A stretch of DNA of 64,000 nucleotides, from assembly GCA_045863055.1 (NCBI GenBank), contig BTUW01000015.1, positions 31,159 to 95,158 of the forward strand, read 5' to 3'. Each line of letters begins with the position of its first letter. Positions within the stretch are counted from its first letter, which is position 1. This document shows, in pieces, positions 28,632 to 37,231 of this stretch. The translations under genes and the position numbers were made by a program. The notes under the pieces were generated by a model. The model was not told where the DNA came from and made no database searches. It saw only the letters and a list, made by a program, of their open reading frames with translations. The stretch comes from UTCHB3 sp008363265 (GTDB lineage Bacteria > Bacteroidota > Ignavibacteria > Ignavibacteriales > Ignavibacteriaceae).

Positions 28632-29660
28632 TCATCGTTTGAATTTTGGTTCTTCGAGGGTCAAAGTAATCGAAATTCTGTGCGAATCGGGAAGGCGGTC
28701 ATCCTCGGCCATGTTGAAGCGGGCGAAGGAGTAGTCGATGTTAAGTTTGGGGAGCTTGACGCCGGCACCGATGGTGAACTGCTTCACATCATTGTATCCG
28801 GCACGGACTGCAACAACATTCTTGAAGTTGTATTCAAATCCGAAGTGGGGATCAACCGAAACGGGACCCATGTTGAATGTGGCGGCGTACTTTCTGCCTT
28901 CAAATCTGACATCGAAGTCGACTGTCGGGAGCAGAATTCCGCCGAGGAGGTTGAGTGAATAAGCGGCACCCAACTTCAGGGTGGGTGTTATAAGTTCGTT
29001 TCTCCCGGTGCTCCATGCGACAAGTGTGGTGGTAACATCCTGAACAGCAGCTCCGAGAGTAAGTGCATCGGTTGCCTTGTACATCGCGCCGATGTCGAAA
29101 CCGATTCCTGTGGCTCCAAATTCGACTATGTCCCTGCGGATAACTTTGAAGTTGGCACCGATCGAGAGTTTGTCATCAATTCTTTTCGCGGCTGAGAGAT
29201 AGAAGGCCCAATCCTGATTCGAGAATTCCTTGATCTTCGAGTAATCAAGCTTGTCGTTGGTGCGGATATCGAGCACGCCGTCGCCGTTCGCGTCGTAAAG
29301 GGCTTCCCGGGTATCGTAGATGCCGTCAACAGCCAAACGGAGAGCGGAAACTGCGAAGGTGTAGTCTTTCCCGAACGGCAAGCCAACAGCAGCATAGTTG
29401 TAGTTCACCAGATTGCCGTACCGCTGGTCATGCATCAGCGAGAGCTGGGGATAGTTGAGCTGTGCCAGACCGGAGGGGTTATAGTAGGCTGCAGTGATAT
29501 CGTCAGCTATCGCAGTGAAAGCGCCGCCCATTCCGAGGGGCCTGCCGCCAACGCCAATAGCGAGAAACTCTCCCGCGTACTTGCCGGCCACGGTCTGCGA
29601 CCAGGTTAATGGTGTTATTGTAAGTATGAAAAGCAGTGTTAAAAGGCTTCTTTTTGCCAT
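28632..29660 (-). CDS. PorV/PorQ-family outer-membrane protein
   Basis: I start at the Met of MAKRSLLTLLF because GGAGAAA precedes it and a signal peptide (to TWSQ) begins there. The upstream extension in frame has neither. The mature N-terminus, YAGEFLAIGVGGRPLGMGGAFTAIADD, is the hallmark of the PorV/UPF0164 family, and the rest is beta-barrel-like. PorV proteins serve type IX secretion as shuttle or outer-membrane components. A family of paralogues exists, so this one may be a cargo-specific variant. Confidence 0.8.
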   Translation of the reverse strand: MAKRSLLTLLFILTITPLTWSQTVAGKYAGEFLAIGVGGRPLGMGGAFTAIADDITAAYYNPSGLAQLNYPQLSLMHDQRYGNLVNYNYAAVGLPFGKDYTFAVSALRLAVDGIYDTREALYDANGDGVLDIRTNDKLDYSKIKEFSNQDWAFYLSAAKRIDDKLSIGANFKVIRRDIVEFGATGIGFDIGAMYKATDALTLGAAVQDVTTTLVAWSTGRNELITPTLKLGAAYSLNLLGGILLPTVDFDVRFEGRKYAATFNMGPVSVDPHFGFEYNFKNVVAVRAGYNDVKQFTIGAGVKLPKLNIDYSFARFNMAEDDRLPDSHRISITLTLEEPKFKR

Positions 29661-30300
29661 TATTGATGTTTCTCCGCTACCTTGGGGAATTATTCTTCTC
29701 AAATTCAGATTTGGTATAATTGATCCGTTCAAATTTATCAATAATTTGGATACAAAAAGGGGGAAAATTTGGTTGACTGACCGGATTCACAGTTTTATGT
29801 GACGGTTATGTGACTGGAGCCTGTTTTTATGTGATTCTTATGTGACGGTTATGTGACTGGAATGCCGTTTTGACTCCCTGCTAACCCCTCGTAAAAAAGC
29901 TAACTCATTGTAAATAAACAAGTTAACTTTTCAGTGAAAGAGGGTTTTTATGTGACTGACATGTGACTGAAACATGTTTTTATGTGATTCTTATGTGACG
30001 GTTATGTGACTGGAATGCCGTTTTGACTCCCTGCTAACCCCTCGTAAAAAAGCTAACTCATTGTAAATAAACAAGTTAACTTTTCAGTGAAAGAGGGTTT
30101 TTATGTGACTGTTATGTGACTGGAGCACGTTTTTATGTGATTCTTATGTGACGGTTATGTGACTGACATGTGACTGAAGCACTTTTCTACCGTCTGACTA
30201 ACAACAATACCTGGCTCACCCGCAAGATGACCCCGTTGAAGTGACGGTTAATTGAACAGTTCGATGCTTCTGCATGTTTCTTTATGAAAAAAGGAGATAC
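29661..30300. repeat. Non-coding region with large direct repeats
   Basis: No gene is seen. A 137-base sequence is present twice in exact or near-exact form (29822-29958 and 29975-30111, offset 153). A shorter third copy of its first part is at 30129-30165 and a degenerate start at about 29791. The units are rich in TTATGTGAC(T/G)G words. They lie between the divergent PorV-like and SDR genes. Confidence 0.8.
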
Positions 30301-31002
30301 ATGCAGAAGCATTTTGTTTTAGCAGGAACCACTTCGGGAATTGGCCTCGATCTCGCCAACCGTCTGCTCGCAGCCGGACACAAAGTTACCGGCCTCGCGA
30401 GGAGGGAATCACAGATCTCACACCCGGATTATACACATATCCAGACCGACCTTGTTGATCAGTCAGCGGCCCTGCCAAAGATCGAAGGAAGTGTCGATGG
30501 CTACGCATACGCGCTGGGAAGTATCAATCTCAGACCTTTTAAAGCTCTTTCCCTGAACGATTTTCAGAACGAATTAAACATAAACCTGCTCGGCGCGGTA
30601 AGAACGATCCAGCACCTCCTCCCCAATCTGAAACAGGCAGGAAAGGCTTCGATCGTCCTTTTCAGTACCATCGCGGTACAGACAGGCATGAGCTATCACG
30701 CTTCGATCGCCTCCGCGAAAGGCGCTGTTGAGGGTTTGACCCGCTCACTCGCGGCTGAGTTTGCCCCCGCGATCAGAGTGAACGCCATCGCCCCTTCACT
30801 CACAAACACACCACTGGCAGGGAAACTTCTCTCATCACCCGAAAAAGTGGAAGCATCCGACAAACGCCATCCCCTTGGCAGGATCGGCCAGCCTGAAGAT
30901 ATCTCTTCCGCGGCTGAGTTTCTTCTGAGTGATGCCTCCTCCTGGATAACCGGGCAGATTCTTCATGTTGATGGGGGGATGTCAGCGGTCAGACCGCTGT
31001 AG
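30301..31002 (+). CDS. Short-chain dehydrogenase/reductase
   Basis: AAAGGAGATAC precedes the ATG giving MQKHFVLAG, so this start is preferred over an in-frame upstream ATG. The N-terminal cofactor motif is GTTSGIGLD (TGxxxGIG type). The catalytic Ser lies in LFSTIAVQTGM, and Tyr and Lys in YHASIASAKGA. The C-terminal IAPSLTNTPLA and WITGQILHVDGG are typical of classical SDRs. At 233 residues it is a normal family member. The substrate is unknown. Confidence 0.9.
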   Translation: MQKHFVLAGTTSGIGLDLANRLLAAGHKVTGLARRESQISHPDYTHIQTDLVDQSAALPKIEGSVDGYAYALGSINLRPFKALSLNDFQNELNINLLGAVRTIQHLLPNLKQAGKASIVLFSTIAVQTGMSYHASIASAKGAVEGLTRSLAAEFAPAIRVNAIAPSLTNTPLAGKLLSSPEKVEASDKRHPLGRIGQPEDISSAAEFLLSDASSWITGQILHVDGGMSAVRPL

Positions 31003-31060
31003 TGGTTAGTGGTTAGAGGTAAGTGGTTACTGTTATTCTCCACACTCTACACTCCACACT

Positions 31061-32215
31061 CTACACTGATTTTACAACGACCAGCTTCCCCTCTCCCTTA
31101 AGCTTTTCAACAATAAGGGGGACGATCTTGTCTCGGGAGAGGATGCCGAGGCGGGTGAAGTCGATATCGTCGGAGGCGGGATTCTTTGCCAGACCATGAT
31201 GGATATTTACCCTGTCGGCAGCGGTGATAAGTGAGTACAGCACAGTAACGGGGTTGTTGGCGTCAAGTTTTGTTGTGTCTTCACCCCAGATGTTATAAAC
31301 CTGATTGAGGGTTACAGCTCCTTCGGTAACGAGTCCGACCCCTTCGATATCGTAGTCGGGTGGTGTGAAAGCATCGGTGAAGTCATCGTTAACCTTGAGA
31401 GGTTTGTTCAAAAACCTTGCCGCTATCTTCGCGGTTGAAGCACCGCAGATGATCTTCACACCGGGAGTCGCGAAGAACGCCGCGAAAGCCTCGTCATCCA
31501 GCGACGGGTCCGAAGGTGGTCCTGTAAAGAGATCGACAACCCTCCCTTTCCTTGAAAAGACGAGTATCGCGCTGACATCGTCACCCTGTTTTCTTCCCCA
31601 GTTCGCGAGCGCCTCCTCTTCCACAAGTGCCGGGATATGCTTCATCGCCGCGCCCTTGCCGAGGAGAGAGGTAAGGTAGCCGTTCAAACCCTCGAGTTCC
31701 CAGCCGGTGATGAACCTGCCGCCAATCCCGGACTGTGTTACTCCGTCAGAGACAAGAAGCACTCCCTCCCCCTGTCCGATAACGCAATTAAACTCGGTAA
31801 CAAACGCGGTGCCGTTATTGAAGGTCCGGCCCTTCAGAGGGTAGGCGGTTCTTCCGGAAAGAAACAACGGAAGTGGTGTTTCGTAGCAGAGGATCGTGGT
31901 AAGCCCATCGTTAAGAATACGCATTATGGTCAGGGCAGAGTAGGGGAGATCGGCATTCTTTGCCTCCTCCATGGTTACCACGGTGTTTATGAAAGCATGC
32001 CTGAGGGAGAAGCCCGAGTTCAGGAGCTCCTTGAGCCTCGAGGAGGCCATCATCGCGAAGATATTGGCCTTAATTCCCGAGCCAAGCCCATCGCACAGCA
32101 GCACGGTTGTGTGTGCCTCGGTGCGGATCACTTCGATCAGATCTCCGCTTGGCAGACCCTTTATCTTCGGCTTCTGCGCTGTTTCTATTTCGAAGTGTAA
32201 ATATCCCATAGCCAC
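31061..32215 (-). CDS. SpoIIE-type serine phosphatase
   Basis: The N-terminal half has SpoIIE/PP2C motifs: VLLCDGLGSGIKANIFAMMASSRL, then VLLVSDGVTQSG, and KQGDDVSAILVF near residue 225. The metal-binding aspartates are present. The C-terminal 150 residues have no clear family. The start (GTG at 32215, or ATG at 32209) overlaps the 3' end of the sensory hydrogenase gene by about 30 bases, so translation is coupled. SpoIIE phosphatases paired with sensory [FeFe]-hydrogenases are thought to pass on a hydrogen or redox signal. Confidence 0.85.
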   Translation of the reverse strand: MAMGYLHFEIETAQKPKIKGLPSGDLIEVIRTEAHTTVLLCDGLGSGIKANIFAMMASSRLKELLNSGFSLRHAFINTVVTMEEAKNADLPYSALTIMRILNDGLTTILCYETPLPLFLSGRTAYPLKGRTFNNGTAFVTEFNCVIGQGEGVLLVSDGVTQSGIGGRFITGWELEGLNGYLTSLLGKGAAMKHIPALVEEEALANWGRKQGDDVSAILVFSRKGRVVDLFTGPPSDPSLDDEAFAAFFATPGVKIICGASTAKIAARFLNKPLKVNDDFTDAFTPPDYDIEGVGLVTEGAVTLNQVYNIWGEDTTKLDANNPVTVLYSLITAADRVNIHHGLAKNPASDDIDFTRLGILSRDKIVPLIVEKLKGEGKLVVVKSV

Positions 32216-33942
32216 TTGTTTTTGTTCGATTGGCCCTGACGGCTACTGTCTTCAGTGAGTTTCATAAGATTTTCGAGCAGTGCCTCACTTTTGGCGGTTC
32301 CTTCTCCAAGGATCTTGGCAAGCACCTGAGCGGTGGCGATCTGGTGCTCAAGCAGCTCTTCCGCCTTTTTCAGAGTCTCGCTTCTAAGCTGGTCGAGCTG
32401 TTTCTTGCCCGATTCCACCCCGGTGATATCTACAAAAATTCCTGTGATATTGTCTTCGTTTATCCTGAATATCTTCGCTTCAGCTGTCAGGCTGTATCTG
32501 GCGATCGTCACCGTCTCTTCGATCAGTGGCATGTCGCCCGCCCTCATCCTTTCAAAGAGGTCCGGATCCATTATCGAGGAGATATGTTTCCCGATTGCAG
32601 CCCCGGTGCAGAGGAACATCTTCTTGAACGATTCGTTTATGCTTACCACATTCAGTGAGCGGTCGAGAACAATTATTCCGTTGGGTGTACGGTCGATTAT
32701 CTCATCGGCCCTGCGCTCAGCGTACCGCCTCATGTAGGGGATACACATACCCGTCTCTGCCATGCCCGTCAGAACCGCCCGGGCGTTATCGCGGCAGGTT
32801 TCATACCCGCACGCGCCGCAGTTAAGTTCATCTTCCGGCGCGAACTTCGCTGTCAACTGCAAGACTTCTCTTATCTGCTCTTCAGAGAATTCCGTTTTCA
32901 CGGGCCCGGAGAGGTCATGGAAAGAGGTCACAAGCTGAAGTGGTTCCTCAACCAGCTTTTCACCCCGCTCCCTTTTTGCGCTCGCGTATGCCTGAACATT
33001 CATTTTTCTGCGCAGAATGTTAAGATCCGAGCAGATTCCGGGTCCGTTTATGCATCCCATCGAGCAGACCAACGGCTCCAGAACCAGGCCTTCCTCCCCC
33101 TCCTCTGCTATGTTAAACGCTTCCACCGTTCTCTCAAAACTGCTCAGGCAGAGTATCTCTTTCCCGTGCGCTGGTCCGCCGCAAACGGCCGCGGTTTCCT
33201 CCATACCCCCCGAAATGCAATATGCCTCACCGCCGGTGTACTTTTCCATGTCGAATCCGCTCTCTTCAAGGAGACTGAGATCGATCCCCTCCGCCTCAAA
33301 CCAGCTGAAAAGCTCCTCGAGCGTGATGGCGACATCTATCAGACCTGCATACTCCGGAAGGTCGGCTTCCATCTTTTTCGCCACGCACGGTCCTATAAAA
33401 ACCACTTTCGCCAACGGCCCCTTCCTCCGTTTTATCAGTTTCGCCTGGGCGATCATGGGAGAGGGAACGGGGATAAGTTTATCAAGAAGTTCAGGTCTGT
33501 ACTTGCTCGCGTACTCAACCGCCGCGGGACAGGATGTGGTGATCAATCCCTTCCCCTTTTCAGCGGCTCTTAGATACTCCTTGGTCACATAGTAGGCACC
33601 TTCGGCAACTTCAACCACCGTGGAGAAGCCCAACAGCCTTAGTGCCGAGGGGAAACGCCTTACAAGATTGGCATCGATCAAACCCGCGAACGAAGGGGCA
33701 ACGGCAGCCACCACTTCGGCATCACTCTTCAAAAGTTCGCGCACCCTCTCTATATCCTTACGGTACGCCTTTGCCCCCTGTGGGCACTCGACCACGCATT
33801 TGCCGCAGAAGATGCACCTGTTCTCATCAACATAGGCCTGTCCTTCCCTGATGCCGACTGCTTTCACGGGGCAAACCCGGACGCAGCGGTAACAGTCTTG
33901 ACACTTCGCCTTGTTTGTATAAATGTATTTATTCTCTTTCAT
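32185..33942 (-). CDS. Sensory [FeFe]-hydrogenase with PAS domain (HydS-like)
   Basis: Two 4Fe-4S motifs are at the N-terminus (CQDCYRCVRVCP, CIFCGKCVVECP). An H-cluster domain follows with TSCPAAV, IGPCVAKKME and PLVCSMGC. A further Fe-S motif (NCGACGYETC) leads into a PAS domain (about residues 430-530) and a coiled C-terminus. The usual TSCCPxW is TSCPAAV, so the proton-relay Cys is missing, as in slow sensory group C enzymes. I prefer the ATG at 33942 over a TTG two codons upstream. It is divergent from rex-hydCBA. Confidence 0.9.
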   Translation of the reverse strand: MKENKYIYTNKAKCQDCYRCVRVCPVKAVGIREGQAYVDENRCIFCGKCVVECPQGAKAYRKDIERVRELLKSDAEVVAAVAPSFAGLIDANLVRRFPSALRLLGFSTVVEVAEGAYYVTKEYLRAAEKGKGLITTSCPAAVEYASKYRPELLDKLIPVPSPMIAQAKLIKRRKGPLAKVVFIGPCVAKKMEADLPEYAGLIDVAITLEELFSWFEAEGIDLSLLEESGFDMEKYTGGEAYCISGGMEETAAVCGGPAHGKEILCLSSFERTVEAFNIAEEGEEGLVLEPLVCSMGCINGPGICSDLNILRRKMNVQAYASAKRERGEKLVEEPLQLVTSFHDLSGPVKTEFSEEQIREVLQLTAKFAPEDELNCGACGYETCRDNARAVLTGMAETGMCIPYMRRYAERRADEIIDRTPNGIIVLDRSLNVVSINESFKKMFLCTGAAIGKHISSIMDPDLFERMRAGDMPLIEETVTIARYSLTAEAKIFRINEDNITGIFVDITGVESGKKQLDQLRSETLKKAEELLEHQIATAQVLAKILGEGTAKSEALLENLMKLTEDSSRQGQSNKNKWLWDIYTSK

Positions 33943-34083
33943 CTTCAATCCAATCTTTCACCGGGGTCAAGTCACAAAACTTGCAATTTCCGTGCCACAG
34001 GCTTTTTAGCAAGGAATTCGGCAGTTTCAGACTCACTTTTCGCGTCTTTGATCTTGTTATTTCCCGGTTTTTAGAAAAATCCC

Positions 34084-34112
34084 TTGACAAATATCGGAAT
34101 TTTCCATATTTT
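34084..34112 (+). promoter_or_regulatory. Probable sigma-70-type promoter of rex-hydCBA
   Basis: TTGACA is followed after exactly 17 bases by TATTTT, 64 bases before the rex ATG. An imperfect palindrome (TATCGGAATTTTCCATA) overlaps the spacer and -10 region and could be an operator. It does not match the classical Rex site well. Confidence 0.6.
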
Positions 34113-34175
34113 AATCAGTATAAATTTCTCGATATATTTTTCTCGATTAGAAAAGCACGCAAAAAGAAAGAAATT

Positions 34176-34826
34176 ATGACCACAAAAGAGATCAAACATG
34201 TGCCCGAGCCGGTTCTTAGAAGACTTCCAAGATATCTTCAGGTTCTCTCCCGCCTTAAAGAGGCAGGAGTAAAGGAAGTCTCAAGCACCAGGATCGCCGA
34301 TGAGTTATCGCTCGACTCAACACAGGTCAGAAAAGATATCGAGTTTACAGGGATAACGGGCCGCCCCAAAACGGGCTTCCCGCTCCCCGAATTGATTCAT
34401 GCCATAGAATCATTCCTTAACTGGGATAATGTGAGTGACGCCTTCCTCGCGGGTGCCGGCAGTCTTGGTACCGCGCTCCTGGGATACCCCGGCTTCAAGA
34501 ATTACGGCATTAATATTATAGCCGCGTTCGATGCCGACACTTCAAAGGTTGACGGCGTCATTCGCGACATCCCGGTTTTCCATATCGACCGCCTCACAGG
34601 CCTCGCGCAGAGAATGCATGTGCATATCGGCGTGATCACCGTACCCGCGGCCGCGGCACAGAAAGTCGCCGACGCAATGGTTGAAGGCGGAATTAAGGCG
34701 ATATGGAACTTTGCCCCCATCCAACTCCGCGTTCCCCCCGGTATCATTGTTGAGAACACCCTGCTTCAGTCAGGGCTCTCGGTGCTCACCAGGAAGCTCG
34801 GACAATCACTTAAAGAACAGATATAA
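34176..34826 (+). CDS. rex: Redox-sensing transcriptional repressor Rex
   Basis: The start at MTTKEIKHVPEPVLRRLPRY is the family start; an upstream in-frame extension looks non-coding. The N-terminal winged helix (SSTRIADELSLDSTQVRKDI) is followed by a Rossmann domain with GAGSLGTALLGYPGF. Rex senses the NADH/NAD+ ratio and leaves DNA when NADH is high. It is nine bases before hydC, so it heads the hydrogenase operon and probably regulates it, coupling hydrogen production to reductant excess. Confidence 0.95.
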   Translation: MTTKEIKHVPEPVLRRLPRYLQVLSRLKEAGVKEVSSTRIADELSLDSTQVRKDIEFTGITGRPKTGFPLPELIHAIESFLNWDNVSDAFLAGAGSLGTALLGYPGFKNYGINIIAAFDADTSKVDGVIRDIPVFHIDRLTGLAQRMHVHIGVITVPAAAAQKVADAMVEGGIKAIWNFAPIQLRVPPGIIVENTLLQSGLSVLTRKLGQSLKEQI

Positions 34827-34835
34827 GGATATAAA

Positions 34836-35354
34836 ATGCACAACGACACTCATGTAGCCGCGGTAAGAAAATTCGCCGCCGTATGTGCCATACTTGAAAA
34901 ATATGAATACAAGCCTGAGAAGCTGGTCCCCATACTGCAACAGGTTCAGGAAGAATACAGATACCTCCCCGAGGATGTGATGGCCTATATCGCCACCGCG
35001 CTCCGCATTTCACCCGCAAGGGTTTATGGTGTTGCCACCTTCTACTCCCATTTCGCGCTCGAACCGAAGGGAAAATATGTAATAAAGGTTTGCGACGGCA
35101 CCGCCTGCCATGTAAAGGGCTCGAATCCGCTTCTTAAAGAGATCCGCGGCAAACTCTCACTCGGAGCCAAGCAGCACACAACCAACGATCTTCTTTTCAC
35201 CCTCGAGACCGTCTCGTGCCTCGGTGCCTGCGGCATCGCCCCTGTGGTTGTAGTGAACGAAGAGGTACACTCGCTGATGACACCCGGCAAGACCGCTGCC
35301 ATGATCGATGCCATAATCGGGAAGGAGATGGTGGAAGATGAACAGCATGCCTGA
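34836..35354 (+). CDS. hydC: NADH-dependent [FeFe]-hydrogenase gamma subunit (NuoE-like)
   Basis: This 172-residue thioredoxin-like subunit carries one 2Fe-2S cluster. The ligands are visible as CDGTACHVKG and SCLGACGIAP. It passes electrons within the bifurcating complex together with the flavin subunit. AAGGATATAAA precedes the start. Its stop overlaps the start of the next gene by 17 bases, giving translational coupling and equimolar subunits. Confidence 0.93.
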   Translation: MHNDTHVAAVRKFAAVCAILEKYEYKPEKLVPILQQVQEEYRYLPEDVMAYIATALRISPARVYGVATFYSHFALEPKGKYVIKVCDGTACHVKGSNPLLKEIRGKLSLGAKQHTTNDLLFTLETVSCLGACGIAPVVVVNEEVHSLMTPGKTAAMIDAIIGKEMVEDEQHA

Positions 35355-37230
35355 TCTTAAAAATATAGCCGCGGAGTTCAGTGAGCTTTACTCGCAGGTG
35401 AACCGCCGCGTGATAATATGCGCGGGTACCGGCTGCATGGCCAACGGTGCTCAAAAAATAAAGAACGAGTTCCTTCACATCGCAAACCTCACGGGACTGA
35501 AGTTCGAAACTGATCTCAGGAAAGAAGAGGAACGCTTCGATCTCTTGACCGGAAGCGGCTGCCAGGGCTTTTGCCAGATGGGTCCGCTCGTCACCGTTGA
35601 ACCCGAAGGTATCTTCTACATAAAAGTAAAACCGGAGGATGTGGCTGAAATAGTTGCCGAAACCGTCATGCACGGCCGTCCTGTAGAAAGGCTTCTCTAT
35701 AAAGCGTCCTCAGGAAAGCCCTGCCACACCGCGAGTGACATCAACTTTTACAAAAAACAGACCCGTCGTGTTCTGAAAGACTGCGGTAACATCAACCCCG
35801 AAGATATCAGGGAGTACATCCACCGCGGCGGTTACTCTGCTGCAGAAAAGGCACTGAAGGAGATGTCGCCCGTTGATGTCTGCGATGAGATCCTCAACTC
35901 AGGACTCAGAGGCAGGGGCGGCGGCGGTTTCCCCACAGGAAGAAAGTGGGCACTCGCCCAAAGCCAGAAGAGCGACAAAAAGTACATTATCTGCAACGGT
36001 GACGAAGGCGACCCCGGCGCGTTCATGGACAGAAGCGTGATGGAGGGGAACCCCCACTCGGTGATCGAAGGAATGCTCATAGCTGCCCACGCCATCGGTG
36101 CCGATGAAGGATATGTTTATGTTCGACTCGAGTACCCCCTTGCGGTTAAAAGGATAAAAAAAGCTGTTGAAGTGGCGCTTGAGTACGGAATACTCGGCGA
36201 TAACATCTTCGGAACAGGAAAAAGCTTCCGTGTAAATGTGATGGAAGGCGCGGGCGCGTTCGTCTGCGGTGAGGAAACCGCCCTCATCTCCTCGATCGAA
36301 GGGAAAAGGGGAATGCCCAACCCGAAACCGCCGTTTCCCGCACAATCGGGTCTTTTCGGCAAACCCACGATCATCAACAATGTGGAAACACTCGCCATGG
36401 TACCCGGGATCATCCGGAACGGAGCGGCTGAGTTCAGACAGACCGGCACCAAAGACTCACCCGGAACAAAAACCTTCGCTCTCACGGGCCATGTGGTTAA
36501 CACGGGACTTATCGAGGTACCCTTCGGCACAACCCTGCGCGAGATAATTTTCGATATCGGCGGCGGTGTCATCGGTAACGACGGGGAAATTGACCCTGAA
36601 GGTTTCAAAGCCGTTCAGATCGGCGGGCCTTCCGGCGGATGCCTTACGGAGGCACACCTTGACCTGCCGTTAAGTTTCGATTCCCTCCGCTCGATCGGCG
36701 CGATGGTCGGTTCGGGCGGACTCGTGGTCATGAACCGGAGCACATGCATGGTCAGGATCGCGAAATACTTCATGGAGTTCACTCAGAATGAATCTTGCGG
36801 GAAGTGCGTCCCCTGCCGTGAGGGAACAAGACAGATGCTCTCCCTCCTTGAAGACATCACCGAAGGAAAAGCAGATGAGCATACGCTTGAGATCCTCGAC
36901 CAACTCGGAAAGGCTATCACGAAAGCCTCACTCTGCGGACTCGGTAAAACAGCCCCCAACCCGGTGCTCTCGCTCCTCACCCTGTTCAGGGAGGAGATGG
37001 AGATCCATGTAACCCAGCAAAGGTGCCCCGCGAAGGAGTGCAAGGCCCTCCTCACCCCGGTGGTTATCGAAGAGAAGTGCAAAGGGTGCGGCCTCTGCAT
37101 AAAGAAATGCCCCGTTGGCGCCATTTCAGGAGAGAAAAAACAGCCACACTTCATTAATGAAGAGCTTTGCATTAAGTGCGGAGCGTGCATCGAAGCCTGC
37201 AGGCTCGACGCCATATCGGAAGGAGTTTAA
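35338..37230 (+). CDS. hydB: NADH-dependent [FeFe]-hydrogenase beta subunit (NuoF-like)
   Basis: An N-terminal 2Fe-2S thioredoxin-like domain (CAGTGCMANG, GSGCQGFCQMGP) is followed by the NuoF core. This has an FMN/NADH site at RGRGGGGFPTGRKW and the 4Fe-4S ligands ESCGKCVPCREGTRQ. The C-terminal tail has two more 4Fe-4S motifs (CKGCGLCIKKCP, CIKCGACIEACR). At 630 aa it matches HydB of trimeric bifurcating hydrogenases, the flavin subunit that handles NAD(H). A second possible ATG lies at 35347. It is followed one base later by hydA. Confidence 0.95.
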   Translation: MNSMPDLKNIAAEFSELYSQVNRRVIICAGTGCMANGAQKIKNEFLHIANLTGLKFETDLRKEEERFDLLTGSGCQGFCQMGPLVTVEPEGIFYIKVKPEDVAEIVAETVMHGRPVERLLYKASSGKPCHTASDINFYKKQTRRVLKDCGNINPEDIREYIHRGGYSAAEKALKEMSPVDVCDEILNSGLRGRGGGGFPTGRKWALAQSQKSDKKYIICNGDEGDPGAFMDRSVMEGNPHSVIEGMLIAAHAIGADEGYVYVRLEYPLAVKRIKKAVEVALEYGILGDNIFGTGKSFRVNVMEGAGAFVCGEETALISSIEGKRGMPNPKPPFPAQSGLFGKPTIINNVETLAMVPGIIRNGAAEFRQTGTKDSPGTKTFALTGHVVNTGLIEVPFGTTLREIIFDIGGGVIGNDGEIDPEGFKAVQIGGPSGGCLTEAHLDLPLSFDSLRSIGAMVGSGGLVVMNRSTCMVRIAKYFMEFTQNESCGKCVPCREGTRQMLSLLEDITEGKADEHTLEILDQLGKAITKASLCGLGKTAPNPVLSLLTLFREEMEIHVTQQRCPAKECKALLTPVVIEEKCKGCGLCIKKCPVGAISGEKKQPHFINEELCIKCGACIEACRLDAISEGV

Positions 37231-37231
37231 A

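Noticed and set aside
33915..34175. N-terminal extension of Rex
   Set aside because: The extension overlaps the promoter region and is not found in the family; MTTKEIK is the usual start position.
37115..37231. N-terminal extension of HydA
   Set aside because: It overlaps the end of hydB in another frame; AAGGAG precedes the ATG at 37232.
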